This document shows positions 1 to 8,387 of a stretch of 64,000 nucleotides of DNA, piece after piece. Numbering within the stretch: position 1 is the stretch's first letter; each line of letters starts with the position of its first letter. A program made the translations under genes and the position numbers. This DNA comes from DASWVC01 sp036401335. Its GTDB lineage: Bacteria > Verrucomicrobiota > Verrucomicrobiia > Chthoniobacterales > JAFAMB01. The notes beneath the pieces were generated by a model. The model was not told the DNA's origin. It ran no database searches and saw nothing but the letters and a program-made list of their open reading frames with translations. Where the stretch lies: contig DASWVC010000033.1 in assembly GCA_036401335.1 (NCBI GenBank), forward strand, positions 1 through 64,000, given 5' to 3'.

Positions 1-653
1 GGACGAAAATCGTTTACCTTGCCAACCCAAACAACCCGACTGGCACCATGGTGACCGAGGCTGACCTTGAGCGGCTGATCTTTTCCGTTCCGGCTGGCGT
101 CGTGATTGCCCTTGATGAAGCGTACTACGAATTTCTGCCTAACCCGCCCGACACCATCAAGTACCTCGCGGAGCACCCGAACGTGATTCTGCTGAGAACT
201 TTCTCGAAGATCCAGGGCTTGGCGGCGTTGCGGATCGGGTACGGCCTGGGGCATCCTGATCTGGTGCGCTTACTTCAGAAAACCCGCCAGCCTTTTAACG
301 TGAACGCCATCGCGCAGGCAGGTGCGCTGGCCGGGCTAAAGGACGTCGAACATCAGCAACACACGCGGCAAGTGACGGAGCAAGGCCGGATTTTCCTCCA
401 ACGGGAGTTTGCCAGGCGCGGTCTGGAGTTTGTGCCAAGTTCAGCAAATTTTGTGTTGCTTCGGGTGGGGGATGGCAAGGAGGTTTTTCAACGGCTCCTG
501 CGGCGGGGCATGATTGTGCGCGCCATGAACGAGTACAAACTGCCGGACTGGCTTCGGGTCAGCGTGGGCACCTCCGAGCAGAACGAGCGATTTTTGGCAG
601 ACCTGGATGCGGTCCTGGCCGAGCGGGCCCCCTCCGGCGGTCGCGGCCAATGA
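1..653 (+). CDS. hisC: Histidinol-phosphate aminotransferase, C-terminal part (truncated by window edge)
   Basis: PLP-dependent class I/II aminotransferase that converts imidazole-acetol phosphate and glutamate to histidinol phosphate in histidine synthesis. The open frame runs in from the left edge (codons from base 3), so the true start is outside the window. The first visible residues include NPNNPTGT, the PLP-fold substrate loop. ALDEAYYEF holds the PLP-pyridine Asp and Tyr, TFSKIQGLAALRIGYG carries the Schiff-base lysine, and LRVSVGT near the end holds the carboxylate-binding Arg. About 216 residues are visible of a family length near 350-370. The stop overlaps the region just before mnmE, so the two are probably co-transcribed. 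Related aminotransferases of the same fold cannot be fully excluded without the N-terminus. Confidence 0.9.
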   Translation, partial: TKIVYLANPNNPTGTMVTEADLERLIFSVPAGVVIALDEAYYEFLPNPPDTIKYLAEHPNVILLRTFSKIQGLAALRIGYGLGHPDLVRLLQKTRQPFNVNAIAQAGALAGLKDVEHQQHTRQVTEQGRIFLQREFARRGLEFVPSSANFVLLRVGDGKEVFQRLLRRGMIVRAMNEYKLPDWLRVSVGTSEQNERFLADLDAVLAERAPSGGRGQ

Positions 654-656
654 GTA

Positions 657-2030
657 ATGAGTGCAGCGAGCATGCCAGGGGACGGCGCTGCGGAGCTGGC
701 CATTGACACCATTGCCGCCGTTGCAACGCCGCCGGGCGAAGGTGCGATCGCGATGGTGCGGGTGTCCGGACCGGAAGCCCGGCGCATTTTGGGCGAGGTG
801 TTTCAGCCTCGCCATGGCGCCGGGCCTGAGACGCCGCGCCGTACCTGCCTCGGTGCCGTGGCGGATGGTGCCGGTGTAATCGACCACGGGATGGCGGTCT
901 GGTACCGCGGACCGGCGAGTTACACGGGTGAGGACGTCGTCGAACTGACTTGTCACGGGGGCATGCTGGTGGTTCAGCGGGTGTTGGAGGCGTTGCTCCG
1001 GCACGGCGCCCGGCTGGCTGAGCCTGGGGAGTTTACGCAGCGCGCGTTCCTCAACGGCAAGATTGATCTGACCCAGGCGGAAGCGGTCATGGACCTTATT
1101 CGGGCTCAGACCGACCTGGCGCTTCGTGCGGCAAACCAACAACTGAGCGGCAACCTTGGTGCCGAACTCCTGGAATTGCAGGATGCACTCCTGACCGTCT
1201 TGGCGCACATCGAGGCCTACATCGATTTTCCTGATGAAGCGATTGATCCAGATACCACGGCAGAATTGGCCAGCCAGTTGGAAGGCGTGATCCAGCGGGT
1301 GAACCCGTTGTTGGCAAGTGCGGAGCAGGGTCGCGTGTTGCGCCACGGCCTGCGCACGGTCATTTATGGCCCGCCAAACGTTGGGAAATCGAGCCTTTTG
1401 AACCTTTTGCTTGGATTCGAGCGCGCGATCGTGAGCGCCGTACCCGGGACCACGCGGGACACCATTGAAGAAGTCATTAACGTAAGAGGGGTGCCCGTAC
1501 GGTTGGTGGACACCGCGGGAGCCCGGCCCACCGGGGACGAGGTGGAGCAGGCCGGGATCGCACGCACCGCCCGGGAACTCATCAACTCCGACCTGGTGCT
1601 GTGGGTCGTCGACGGCAGTCAGCCTAAGCCGGCCATGCCTCCGCCGGGGCAGCCTCACGTCCTCATCTTGAACAAATCCGACCTCGGGCTGCACCGGGAT
1701 TGGGAAGCCGCCAGCGGCGCAATCCCTTTTTCCTGTTGGGATAAGACGGGCGTTGAGCCGCTGAAGCAATCGATCTTCGCACGTTTTCTGCAGGGTGGGG
1801 CCGGCACCGACACCTTTCGGATCGCGATCAGTGTGCGCCACGAAGGTTGCCTGACGCGAGCCAAGGGAGCATTGGACGAAGCCTTGGTAAGCTTGCGGGA
1901 AGAGCGCTCCCCGGAATTCACCGCGATCGAGATTCGCGAAGCTCTGGAGGCCATCGGTGAGGTGGTTGGAAAGACGGACACGGAAGATCTGCTCGGCCGG
2001 ATTTTCAGTGAATTCTGCATTGGAAAGTAG
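657..2030 (+). CDS. mnmE: tRNA uridine-5-carboxymethylaminomethyl synthesis GTPase MnmE
   Basis: Cytoplasmic GTPase that works with MnmG to modify the wobble uridine of several tRNAs. The 457 residues match the family length. The N-terminal folate-binding domain is followed by a helical domain with an inserted G domain: GPPNVGKSSLLN (P-loop, about residue 237), the GTTRD switch, DTAG (about 285) and NKSD (about 339). The protein ends in CIGK, the conserved C-terminal signature with the Cys of the family. ATG at 657 lies 3 bases after the hisC stop and is followed by the expected IDTIAAVATPPGEGAIAMVRVSG start region, so this start is preferred. Confidence 0.97.
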   Translation: MSAASMPGDGAAELAIDTIAAVATPPGEGAIAMVRVSGPEARRILGEVFQPRHGAGPETPRRTCLGAVADGAGVIDHGMAVWYRGPASYTGEDVVELTCHGGMLVVQRVLEALLRHGARLAEPGEFTQRAFLNGKIDLTQAEAVMDLIRAQTDLALRAANQQLSGNLGAELLELQDALLTVLAHIEAYIDFPDEAIDPDTTAELASQLEGVIQRVNPLLASAEQGRVLRHGLRTVIYGPPNVGKSSLLNLLLGFERAIVSAVPGTTRDTIEEVINVRGVPVRLVDTAGARPTGDEVEQAGIARTARELINSDLVLWVVDGSQPKPAMPPPGQPHVLILNKSDLGLHRDWEAASGAIPFSCWDKTGVEPLKQSIFARFLQGGAGTDTFRIAISVRHEGCLTRAKGALDEALVSLREERSPEFTAIEIREALEAIGEVVGKTDTEDLLGRIFSEFCIGK

Positions 2031-2044
2031 GCGCGGGTAATTCT

Positions 2045-3094
2045 GTGGATTGGTACCGTCACGTCTTTCGGCCTTTGGCATTCCGGCTTGAGCCGGAGAG
2101 GGCTCACGACGTGACTTTACTGGGCCTCGCGCTGGCGTCGCGGTTTCCAGCGGTTCTCTCTCCTATTTCCGGCCCCACGATTGCCAAGCCGCGCACCGTG
2201 TTCGGCCTGCGCTTTCCGAATCCGGTGGGCTTGGCGGCCGGGATGGACAAAAACGCGGTAGCCGTCCCGGCCTGGGCGGCCATGGGTTTCGGTTTTGTGG
2301 AGGTCGGTACCGTCACGGCACAAGGGCAGAATGGAAACCCTAAACCGCGGCTTTTCCGTTACCCGGAGCAGGAAGCGTTGGTCAATCGCATGGGCTTCAA
2401 CAATCGAGGGGCCGAATCCGTAGCCCGCCACCTTCGCCAAGCCCGCGAGCAACCGTCCTGGCCCTCTGTCCCGCTTGGCATCAACCTTGGCAAGACGAAA
2501 GCGGTGGCACTCGCAGAGGCGACGGAAGACTACCTCGCGTCGTTCCGCGCGCTGCAAGGCGTCGGAGACTATTTCGTTCTAAACGTGAGCTCGCCAAACA
2601 CGCCGGGGTTGCGAAGGCTGCAGGAGAGACCGGCCTTGGATGCGCTTTTCCAGGCGGTGCAGGCGGCCAATACAAGCCGGCGGCCGATGTTGGTAAAGGT
2701 CGCCCCGGACCTCACTTTTTCTCAGATTGATGACGTTCTCGCGCTGGTTGAACAGCACCGGCTGGCAGGGTTGGTCGCGACCAACACAACGTTGGACCAC
2801 GAAAGCTTACCTCCGGCAAAGCGCGAGGCCGGCGGTTTAAGCGGATGCCCGTTAGGAAAGCGGGCGCTCGAAGTGCTCCACCACCTTCGGAAGCAGACGA
2901 CCTTGCCAATCATTGCAGTCGGCGGGATCATGGACGGCGAAGGTGGAAGGGCCCGCCTGGATGCCGGGGCCGACCTGATCCAGCTTTACACCGGGTTTAT
3001 TTACCGTGGACCAGCCCTGATCGCTGCCATTGTCAACGGTCTAACGGCATCACCGCCCAACCGCGGAACGGCGGTCCGGGAAGGCACGCCCTGA
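2045..3094 (+). CDS. pyrD: Dihydroorotate dehydrogenase (quinone), class 2
   Basis: FMN enzyme oxidising dihydroorotate to orotate in pyrimidine synthesis, passing electrons to membrane quinone. The 349 residues include an N-terminal amphipathic segment (DWYRHVFRPLAFRLEPERAH) typical of the membrane-associated class 2 enzymes. Further on are NPVGLAAGMDKN, the NRMGFNN motif, and NVSSPNTPGLR with the class 2 catalytic Ser. KVAPDL and LIQLYTGFIYRGP, the C-terminal phosphate/FMN site, follow. A GTG start at 2045 sits 14 bases after mnmE, fits the family N-terminus, and suggests an operon with mnmE. The ORF is followed by a strong inverted repeat. Confidence 0.95.
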   Translation: MDWYRHVFRPLAFRLEPERAHDVTLLGLALASRFPAVLSPISGPTIAKPRTVFGLRFPNPVGLAAGMDKNAVAVPAWAAMGFGFVEVGTVTAQGQNGNPKPRLFRYPEQEALVNRMGFNNRGAESVARHLRQAREQPSWPSVPLGINLGKTKAVALAEATEDYLASFRALQGVGDYFVLNVSSPNTPGLRRLQERPALDALFQAVQAANTSRRPMLVKVAPDLTFSQIDDVLALVEQHRLAGLVATNTTLDHESLPPAKREAGGLSGCPLGKRALEVLHHLRKQTTLPIIAVGGIMDGEGGRARLDAGADLIQLYTGFIYRGPALIAAIVNGLTASPPNRGTAVREGTP

Positions 3095-3095
3095 G

Positions 3096-3128
3096 GCAAA
3101 AAGAAAAGGCGCGCTCGAGGCGCGCCTT
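3096..3128 (-). terminator. Rho-independent terminator between pyrD and the RRM gene
   Basis: A perfect 9-bp stem (AAGGCGCGC / GCGCGCCTT, 3106-3114 and 3120-3128) with a 5-base loop. On the minus strand the stem is followed by a T-rich run (complement of the AAAAAGAAAA at 3098-3107). It therefore reads as the terminator of the RRM gene at 3158-3499. It may also slow convergent pyrD transcription, but there is no T-tract on the plus strand. Confidence 0.85.
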
Positions 3129-3157
3129 AGGTTAAGGGTCGGTGTGGAAGGTGAAGG

Positions 3158-3499
3158 TTAGCGACGGCGAAAATCGCGGTCACGTCCCCGTCGCGTGTCT
3201 TTTGCTCCACCACGTCCGGCATCGGACGGGAAAAACCGGTCCTGGCGGGCTTCCGGCGGGCGTGCCTCATTGACGGTCAGCGGACGGTTGTCCAATGAAA
3301 AGCCGTTAAATTTGCTGATGGCCTCGTTCGCCTGTTCATCCGAACTCATGGTGACGAATCCAAACCCACGGGACTTACCGGTGAGCTTATCCTGAATGAT
3401 CTTTACATCAACGACCGTGCCGGACTGGGCAAACAGATCCTGCAGATCCAACTCGGTGGTCGCGAAAGAAAGATTTCCTACGTACAATTTAGCAGACAT
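3158..3499 (-). CDS. Small RRM-type RNA-binding protein
   Basis: A single RNA-recognition motif protein of 113 residues. RNP2 is LYVGNL (residues 5-10) and RNP1 is KSRGFGFV (about 43-50), with the aromatic residues that stack on RNA bases in place. The RRM ends with RPLTVNEARPPE and is followed by a short Arg/Asp-rich tail (RRGRDRDFRRR). This is the layout of the cold-inducible Rbp proteins of cyanobacteria and other bacteria, thought to bind single-stranded RNA. A purine-rich GAGGAGG and an AAGG lie upstream of the ATG. It is monocistronic with its own terminator. A second, damaged relative lies at 36395-36562. Confidence 0.93.
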   Translation of the reverse strand: MSAKLYVGNLSFATTELDLQDLFAQSGTVVDVKIIQDKLTGKSRGFGFVTMSSDEQANEAISKFNGFSLDNRPLTVNEARPPEARQDRFFPSDAGRGGAKDTRRGRDRDFRRR

Positions 3500-3750
3500 A
3501 ATGACAGTTACCTTGGACGCCTCCTCGAGCCGGCCTTAGTCCTTGGTGGACTCAATCGCCAACGAGCCGAAACTCCTGACAATCACCCCGAACGAAAAGA
3601 AGCAATTACCGCGTACAGCGGGATGGAGACGGATTCAAGCTAATCTTTCCGGCACCGGCCGGGGTGCTGCCCCGGAGTCCGACATCGGGGAAACCAAGCG
3701 TGGTAAACGGTTGTGCAGCGCGTCCGTTCCGGCCGTTGCTTCGCAACGGT

Positions 3751-4188
3751 TCACCGTCTGGCCGGTTCGGCCAAGGCTGCCGTTTGGTAATGAAATTCGA
3801 CCGGCAATTTCACGTCCGGGTGCAAACTTTGGTGGACCGGGCAGGTGAGGGCGGCTTTTTCCAGACCCGAGCGAAGGGGGTGATCCTCTGCCAAGGGCAA
3901 ATGGATGCTTACCTGCAACTTGCCGATGCGTCGCACCGGCTGTTGAACCATTTCCTTCAGCACCTCAACCCGGGTACCATTAAGGTCCACCGCGTGGCGT
4001 TTTGCGAACAGGCCCATCACGGTCACCATGCAGCTTCCCAACGCCGCGCCCACCAGGTCGGTCGGGGAAAAAGCAGCGCCGTTTCCGCCGTTGTCGACCG
4101 GTGCGTCGGTCGTTAGTTCGTTACCCGAAGGGGCATGCCGGACCGTCGTGTGCAAGTCACCTTGGTAATGGATCTCGATTTTGACCAT
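3751..4188 (-). CDS. OsmC/Ohr family peroxiredoxin-like protein
   Basis: OsmC-family proteins reduce organic hydroperoxides with a pair of cysteines. The 145 residues begin at MVKIEIHYQGD. The open frame extends 8 codons upstream, but those codons lie in a repeat element and I reject them. SPTDLVGAALGSCMVTVMG carries the first redox Cys (about residue 52), and ALTCPVHQSL carries the second (about 119). These match the OsmC C...C arrangement. It is the last gene of the minus-strand run that follows tatD, separated from it by a 253-base repeat element that ends right at this ATG. The exact substrate is not visible. Confidence 0.9.
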   Translation of the reverse strand: MVKIEIHYQGDLHTTVRHAPSGNELTTDAPVDNGGNGAAFSPTDLVGAALGSCMVTVMGLFAKRHAVDLNGTRVEVLKEMVQQPVRRIGKLQVSIHLPLAEDHPLRSGLEKAALTCPVHQSLHPDVKLPVEFHYQTAALAEPARR

Positions 4189-4451
4189 GAAACAATGAAC
4201 AGCAGTGAACAACGATGAACAACGATGAACAGCAATTCACAGGAATAACTTAAGCATGAAAGGTGGCTTGCCCGGAGCTGAAAAAATAAACGGCACTCTC
4301 AAACACAGTCGCGCCGCACTTACCGCAAGCAATGCGTCGCGAGCGCGCTCCGAGGCCGAGGCTGTATGGCTTGAATGCGTCACAACCCTAGCGCTGTCCC
4401 ATTGTCTCAGAGGTGACTCGGGAATTGCTGTTCATTGCTGTTCATTGCTTC
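4189..4451. repeat. Intergenic inverted-repeat element, copy 1
   Basis: Both ends carry clusters of short units of the type GAACAGCAAT, in opposite orientations. The left end has five GTGAAC/ATGAAC units (4195-4234). The right end has two ATTGCTGTTC units (4433-4452). Read on the minus strand, the right cluster holds the last codons of tatD (CAA TGA), and the left cluster ends directly before the osmC ATG. The arms can pair into a long interrupted stem around a core of about 180 bases. Copy 2 at 8211-8387 has the same ends and shares part of the core (TTGAATGCGTC and GACTCGGG-ATTG). Confidence 0.75.
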
Positions 4452-5287
4452 AGCCCAAAGAAGGAGCGGGCCGTCTTTGTGGTCTGGGCAGCGAATTCGG
4501 CCAGAGTGATCCCGCGATCGCGCGCAATGGATTCAGCGGTTCGCCGGACGAAGGCGGGTTCGCAGCGTTGTCCTCGATGGGGTACCGGGGCAAGGTAGGG
4601 AGCATCCGTTTCCACCATGAACTGGTTCAATGGCAGCTGGGTCGAGACCGCCCGGGCTTCGGGGGCGTTCTTAAAGGTCACTAAACCGGTGAACGACACG
4701 AGGTGGCCGAGGGCCACCAATTCTTCGGCCTGCGCCAAGTTGCCGCTGAAACAATGGAACACGCCGCGCACCGGGTGCCGCCGAAGGGTGGCCAGCGTGT
4801 CCGCCCAAGCGTCGCGCTGGTGGATGATGACGTTCTTGCCGAATTCCGCCGCGAGTTCGAGTTGCTGTTCAAACACCCGTGCCTGGGCGGCCTTCACGGC
4901 TTCATCTTTGATTTCAAGTTCCAGGGTTGCAGCTGAGCCTGCTCCCAGGGCAGCTTGCACGACGTCCGCTCGTTGCTTGCGGCTCGGCAGGTAATGGTAA
5001 TCGAAACCGGTTTCGCCGATGGCGACAACCTTTGGGTGTCGGGCCAGTTCAGCCAGTTCGTCCAGGGAGTCTGGACGGTTCGGTTCAACGTGATTCGGGT
5101 GGACCCCGACCGCCGCGAAAACGCCGGGGTGGCGTTCAGCAAGGGCAATCGCGCGACGACTGGAGTCCAGGTCGGTGCCGATCGTGATGATGGTGTGAAC
5201 CTCTGCCTCCGCAGCCCTGGCCAAAACGGCCGGCAGGTCGTCGGCAAACTCCGGAAAATCCAGGTGCGCGTGGGTATCGGCGAGCAT
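4442..5287 (-). CDS. tatD: TatD family metal-dependent hydrolase
   Basis: TIM-barrel metallohydrolase of the TatD DNase family, cytoplasmic, implicated in 3'-5' exonuclease and DNA repair roles. The 281 residues show THAHLD at residues 4-9 (metal ligands), GVHPN, GETGFDY (metal-bridging Glu), FHCFSG and ETDAPYLAP (catalytic Asp region). At about 15-20 residues over the common length, the excess lies after the DYHYLPSRKQ loop, which is rich in Ala and Glu. PHRGQRCEP replaces the usual PHRGKRNEP. The last codons and the stop are inside the repeat element at 4189-4451. Confidence 0.93.
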   Translation of the reverse strand: MLADTHAHLDFPEFADDLPAVLARAAEAEVHTIITIGTDLDSSRRAIALAERHPGVFAAVGVHPNHVEPNRPDSLDELAELARHPKVVAIGETGFDYHYLPSRKQRADVVQAALGAGSAATLELEIKDEAVKAAQARVFEQQLELAAEFGKNVIIHQRDAWADTLATLRRHPVRGVFHCFSGNLAQAEELVALGHLVSFTGLVTFKNAPEARAVSTQLPLNQFMVETDAPYLAPVPHRGQRCEPAFVRRTAESIARDRGITLAEFAAQTTKTARSFFGLKQ

Positions 5288-5350
5288 CGCCTACTGTTGG
5301 CCGGAAGTCAGGACGCGTCCAGCACGCCCTGCCCGATCGCAGTTGCCACC

Positions 5351-6373
5351 TCACCATTGGATGACTGAACTTGCCCAGGTAAGCCCACCCCCGAAGACGA
5401 CCAGGAGAAGGTAATCCCCGATTTTGATGCGCTGAGTGCGATGGGCCTCGTCCAGGGCCATGGCAACTGCTGCGGCTGACGTGTTCCCGAACCGGTCGAG
5501 GTTCACGTAAAACTTGTCCATCGGCAGCCGCATCCGAGCCGCGATGGCCTCGATGATTCGGATGTTGGCTTGGTGAGGAATAACGCAGGCAATGTCTTCG
5601 TACCGGAGGCCCGCATCCTCCAACGCACGATTGGCGGCCGTGAACATGGAGTTGACGGCTTGTTTGTAGACTTCCTTGCCGGTCATTTTGATGGTGTTCA
5701 ACCGGTCGTTCACGTTGTCGGCCGTAATCGGGCAGCGGCTTCCGCCGCCTGGCATGATGAGGATGTCAGCGAAAGTGCCGTCGCTGCCCATGTACGTGGA
5801 AATCACGCCGTGGGAGTCGGGACGGTTGCGCAACACCGCCGCGCCGGCCCCATCACCGAACAGGACGCACGTGTTGCGGTCCGTCCAGTCCGTGATTGCG
5901 CTCAGTTTATCGGCGCCGATGATCAGCACGGTGTTGTACACGTGCGTGGAGATGAACTGTTGCGCAATTTCCAAGGCATACAGAAAGCCGGCACAAGCGG
6001 CGGACACGTCGAAACAAGCCGCATTTACCGCGCCCAATTTTTTCTGCACCCAGCAGGCGGTGGCCGGAAAAGCGGTATCCGGAGTCACCGTCGCAACAAT
6101 CAAAAGGTCAATTTCACTGGCCGTCACTTGGGCTTGCTGCATCGCCGCCAAAGCTGCCTCGGCCGCCATGTCGCTCGTACTCTCGTGGACACCGGCGATG
6201 CGGCGCTCCCGGATGCCGGTGCGGGCACGAATCCATTCATCGGACGTGTCCACCAGCCGCTCAAGCTCCTGGTTGGTGAGCACCCGTTCGGGCGCATAGC
6301 TGCCGGTGCCAATGACTGAGACGGTGCGACGAGGCTTACTGGACCGGCGTGGTGGCCGTGTTGAACTTCTCAT
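5351..6373 (-). CDS. fabH: 3-oxoacyl-[acyl-carrier-protein] synthase III (KAS III)
   Basis: Condenses acetyl-CoA (or another starter acyl-CoA) with malonyl-ACP to begin type II fatty acid synthesis. The Cys-His-Asn triad is present: AACAGFLYALE (Cys near residue 127), PHQANIRI (His near 266) and RFGNTSAA (Asn near 297). The C-terminus is GGGLTWASSVIQW. The open frame reaches 6478, but the extra N-terminal residues overlap plsX and look non-coding. ATG at 6373 gives 340 residues, still with a short basic leader before TVSVIGTGSYAPE and a 38-base overlap with the end of plsX. A start nearer TVSVIG without ATG cannot be ruled out. Confidence 0.94.
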   Translation of the reverse strand: MRSSTRPPRRSSKPRRTVSVIGTGSYAPERVLTNQELERLVDTSDEWIRARTGIRERRIAGVHESTSDMAAEAALAAMQQAQVTASEIDLLIVATVTPDTAFPATACWVQKKLGAVNAACFDVSAACAGFLYALEIAQQFISTHVYNTVLIIGADKLSAITDWTDRNTCVLFGDGAGAAVLRNRPDSHGVISTYMGSDGTFADILIMPGGGSRCPITADNVNDRLNTIKMTGKEVYKQAVNSMFTAANRALEDAGLRYEDIACVIPHQANIRIIEAIAARMRLPMDKFYVNLDRFGNTSAAAVAMALDEAHRTQRIKIGDYLLLVVFGGGLTWASSVIQW

Positions 6374-7367
6374 TACAAAATTGCACCTTGCGGATAATAT
6401 GAGGATTGATCTCGTGCTTGATTGATTCGCAAGCCGCGCGGATCGCATTCTTGATCGCGAGCGGAGAACTTGCGCCATGCGCGATGATGCAGATGCCGTT
6501 TACCCCCAGCAAAGGCATCCCTCCGTACTCTTCATAATTCGTTTTTTTGCGAATGGTACGGAACGCTCCTTCCGCAAGTTTGGCCCCGAGCATTCGAACC
6601 GGGGTTCGAACAAGTTCATGCTTTAACCAGGTGAAGATGGCATGGGCGATGGCTTCTGAGGTCTTCAGAACGACGTTGCCCGTGAACCCGTCGCACACGA
6701 CCACTTCCGCCGGGTGTTCAAACAGGTCATGGCCTTCAATGTTGCCTCGGAAATTTAACCCGCTGCCCTTAAGCAATTTGAATGCTTCCTTGGTAACGTC
6801 ATTTCCTTTCATGTCCTCTTCCCCGATCGACATCAACGCCACCGACGGGTTCTTGTAACCGAGCACGAATTCGGAGAAGACAGCGCCCATGATGGCGAAT
6901 TGCAAAAGGTTTTCTGCGGTAGAATCAGGATTCGCGCCCGCGTCGATCAGTACGAATACCTTGGTCTCCGTGGGCAACAAAACCGCGACGGCAGGCCGTT
7001 CGATGCCTTTCAGCGATCGCAGTTTTAAAACCGAAGCGGCCACAGCTGCGCCGGTGTGACCGGCCGACACCACGGCCTGCGCGGCGTTATTCTTAACCAG
7101 GTCAACCGCGCGGGAGATGGACGCATCCCGCTTTTGCCGGATCGCTTTAGCCGCTGACTCCCGCATGTTGACCACCTCTGACGCGTGGAAAATTTCGAGC
7201 CGGCTGTCTTGAAACTGGAGGCGTTTCAATTCGGTCCCCACCGTGATCGCGTCGCCCACCAAAAACAATTTTTCCAGGTAGCTGTATTCTTTAAGAGCCA
7301 GTACCGCTCCCTCGACAGTGTTGCGGGGCGCGAAATCCCCGCCCATGGCGTCCAAAGCTATCCTCAT
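6336..7367 (-). CDS. plsX: Phosphate acyltransferase PlsX
   Basis: Makes acyl-phosphate from acyl-ACP for phospholipid synthesis at the membrane. The 343 residues begin with MRIALDAMGGDFAPRNTVEG, the family's invariant N-terminus. SAGHTGA, LIDAGAN, NPSVALMSIGEE and VVCDGFTGNVVLKTSE follow in the family order. It lies between rpmF and fabH, the classic DUF177-rpmF-plsX-fabH order, so it is probably co-transcribed with both. The 3' end overlaps the proposed fabH start. Confidence 0.96.
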   Translation of the reverse strand: MRIALDAMGGDFAPRNTVEGAVLALKEYSYLEKLFLVGDAITVGTELKRLQFQDSRLEIFHASEVVNMRESAAKAIRQKRDASISRAVDLVKNNAAQAVVSAGHTGAAVAASVLKLRSLKGIERPAVAVLLPTETKVFVLIDAGANPDSTAENLLQFAIMGAVFSEFVLGYKNPSVALMSIGEEDMKGNDVTKEAFKLLKGSGLNFRGNIEGHDLFEHPAEVVVCDGFTGNVVLKTSEAIAHAIFTWLKHELVRTPVRMLGAKLAEGAFRTIRKKTNYEEYGGMPLLGVNGICIIAHGASSPLAIKNAIRAACESIKHEINPHIIRKVQFCNEKFNTATTPVQ

Positions 7368-7564
7368 AATCCGTGACTCACCGCGGAAGACCTGACGAGC
7401 CCGTAAGCCCGGTGATTAGCCCAGGAGCCTGGTCCAAGCAACAGGAAATATCCCGGGCTCCACAGGATGGGGGACCCGCTCACCACCCACCGGTTTACGG
7501 CTGGACGGCACTCGCTTTGGATGAAATCGCCCGCGAAGGCGCGCAGTCCCCTCGGGTGATCAGG

Positions 7565-7747
7565 TCAGGCAACGTCGACCGTCAAAACCTGACGGCCGTG
7601 GTAATAACCACAGGAAGGACAGGCTGTGTGACCGCGCACCCGGCTGCCGCACTGGGCGCACTTGGTTAGTTGCGGCGCGTGCCAGCGATTTGCGGCTTTG
7701 CGTGTGCGCAGCCGCATCTTCGACGTCTTTCTCTTCGGAACACCCAT
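7565..7747 (-). CDS. rpmF: 50S ribosomal protein L32
   Basis: Sixty-residue ribosomal protein beginning MGVPKRKTSKMRLRTRKA, the standard L32 N-terminus (family: AVPKRKTSKS). It carries a zinc ribbon with two CxxC pairs, CAQC and CPSC, so this is the zinc-containing form. It starts one base after the stop of the DUF177 gene. A 197-base gap to plsX holds no ORF that I trust. Confidence 0.97.
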   Translation of the reverse strand: MGVPKRKTSKMRLRTRKAANRWHAPQLTKCAQCGSRVRGHTACPSCGYYHGRQVLTVDVA

Positions 7748-7748
7748 C

Positions 7749-8210
7749 TCAGTTTTTCTTTCTTTTCAAGTCTAAATCGGCGAGAGCGTCCCAGGCGCTA
7801 GGCACCTGCGCGGGTTCCTCGGTCCTCAACCCGTCGGTCCGGGGACCTGGACAAATCGTTTTTCCATCCCAGTCACACCGGGGATGCGCTGGAAGAACGA
7901 GGAGGATATCCTCACGCACGTATGGCGTCAAGTCGACTACTTCGGGCCCCGTCACATCAATCTGGGCCGCGAAATCCGGCACCACCAAGTCGTGCCGAAA
8001 CCGGCGAAGGCAACTGACGCACTCCATTTCAAGCGTCACCGACAGCCTGCCCGTGGCAAAGAGGGAGCTTCCCGATACGCCGACCTCAACATCGTAGGCA
8101 ACGTTGTCCAGCGGACGAATGCTCGGGTCATCAAGGTCAAGCATGCCTGGTTCTTCGTACCCGACAAGGTGAAGGCCGGTCGGCGGAATCTGCAGTAAAT
8201 GAACCTTCAT
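7749..8210 (-). CDS. YceD/DUF177 family protein
   Basis: A 153-residue member of the YceD/DUF177 family, which is almost always encoded directly before rpmF and has been linked to 23S rRNA maturation in plants and bacteria. The central part shows MECVSCLRRFRHDL, the conserved Cys pair of the family, followed by an acidic strand region VVDLTPYVREDILLVLPAHPRC. The ATG at 8210 directly follows the repeat element at 8211-8387. Function beyond family membership is not visible from sequence. Confidence 0.88.
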   Translation of the reverse strand: MKVHLLQIPPTGLHLVGYEEPGMLDLDDPSIRPLDNVAYDVEVGVSGSSLFATGRLSVTLEMECVSCLRRFRHDLVVPDFAAQIDVTGPEVVDLTPYVREDILLVLPAHPRCDWDGKTICPGPRTDGLRTEEPAQVPSAWDALADLDLKRKKN

Positions 8211-8387
8211 GAAACAATGAACAGCAATGAACTGCCGTGAACAACGATGAACATCAATTCACAGGGATGCCTTTGGGGGATAAGGCGGCGGATTCAATGA
8301 TTTGAATGCGTCCTAATCTTGGTGGCATCCCATCGTCGTAGAGCTGACTCGGGGATTGACGTTCATTGCTGTTCATTGCTGTTCATC
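8211..8387. repeat. Intergenic inverted-repeat element, copy 2
   Basis: Same architecture as the element at 4189-4451 but shorter. The left cluster is of ATGAAC/GTGAAC units (8217-8254). The right cluster holds three GTTCATTGCT-type units (8361-8387). On the minus strand the right cluster encodes the last codons of coaD (residues MNSNEQQ then TGA), and the left cluster stops next to the DUF177 ATG. The 14 bases before both downstream genes are nearly identical between copies (TGTTCATTGTTTC then ATG). Confidence 0.75.

Noticed and set aside
441..2081. 546-codon minus-strand frame
   Set aside because: It is antisense to hisC and mnmE, both certain. The composition is Arg/His/Gln-rich as expected for a shadow in G+C-rich DNA.
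4189..4451. CRISPR-like array from the short tandem units
   Set aside because: The units are 10-12 bases with no spacers of constant length, and no cas gene is nearby.
4256..4684. 142-codon plus-strand frame
   Set aside because: Half of it is repeat element and the rest is antisense to tatD.
6585..6615. Possible tRNA T-arm (ATTCGAACCGGGGTTCGAAC)
   Set aside because: It is inside plsX, in a conserved coding region, and no acceptor or anticodon stem can be drawn.
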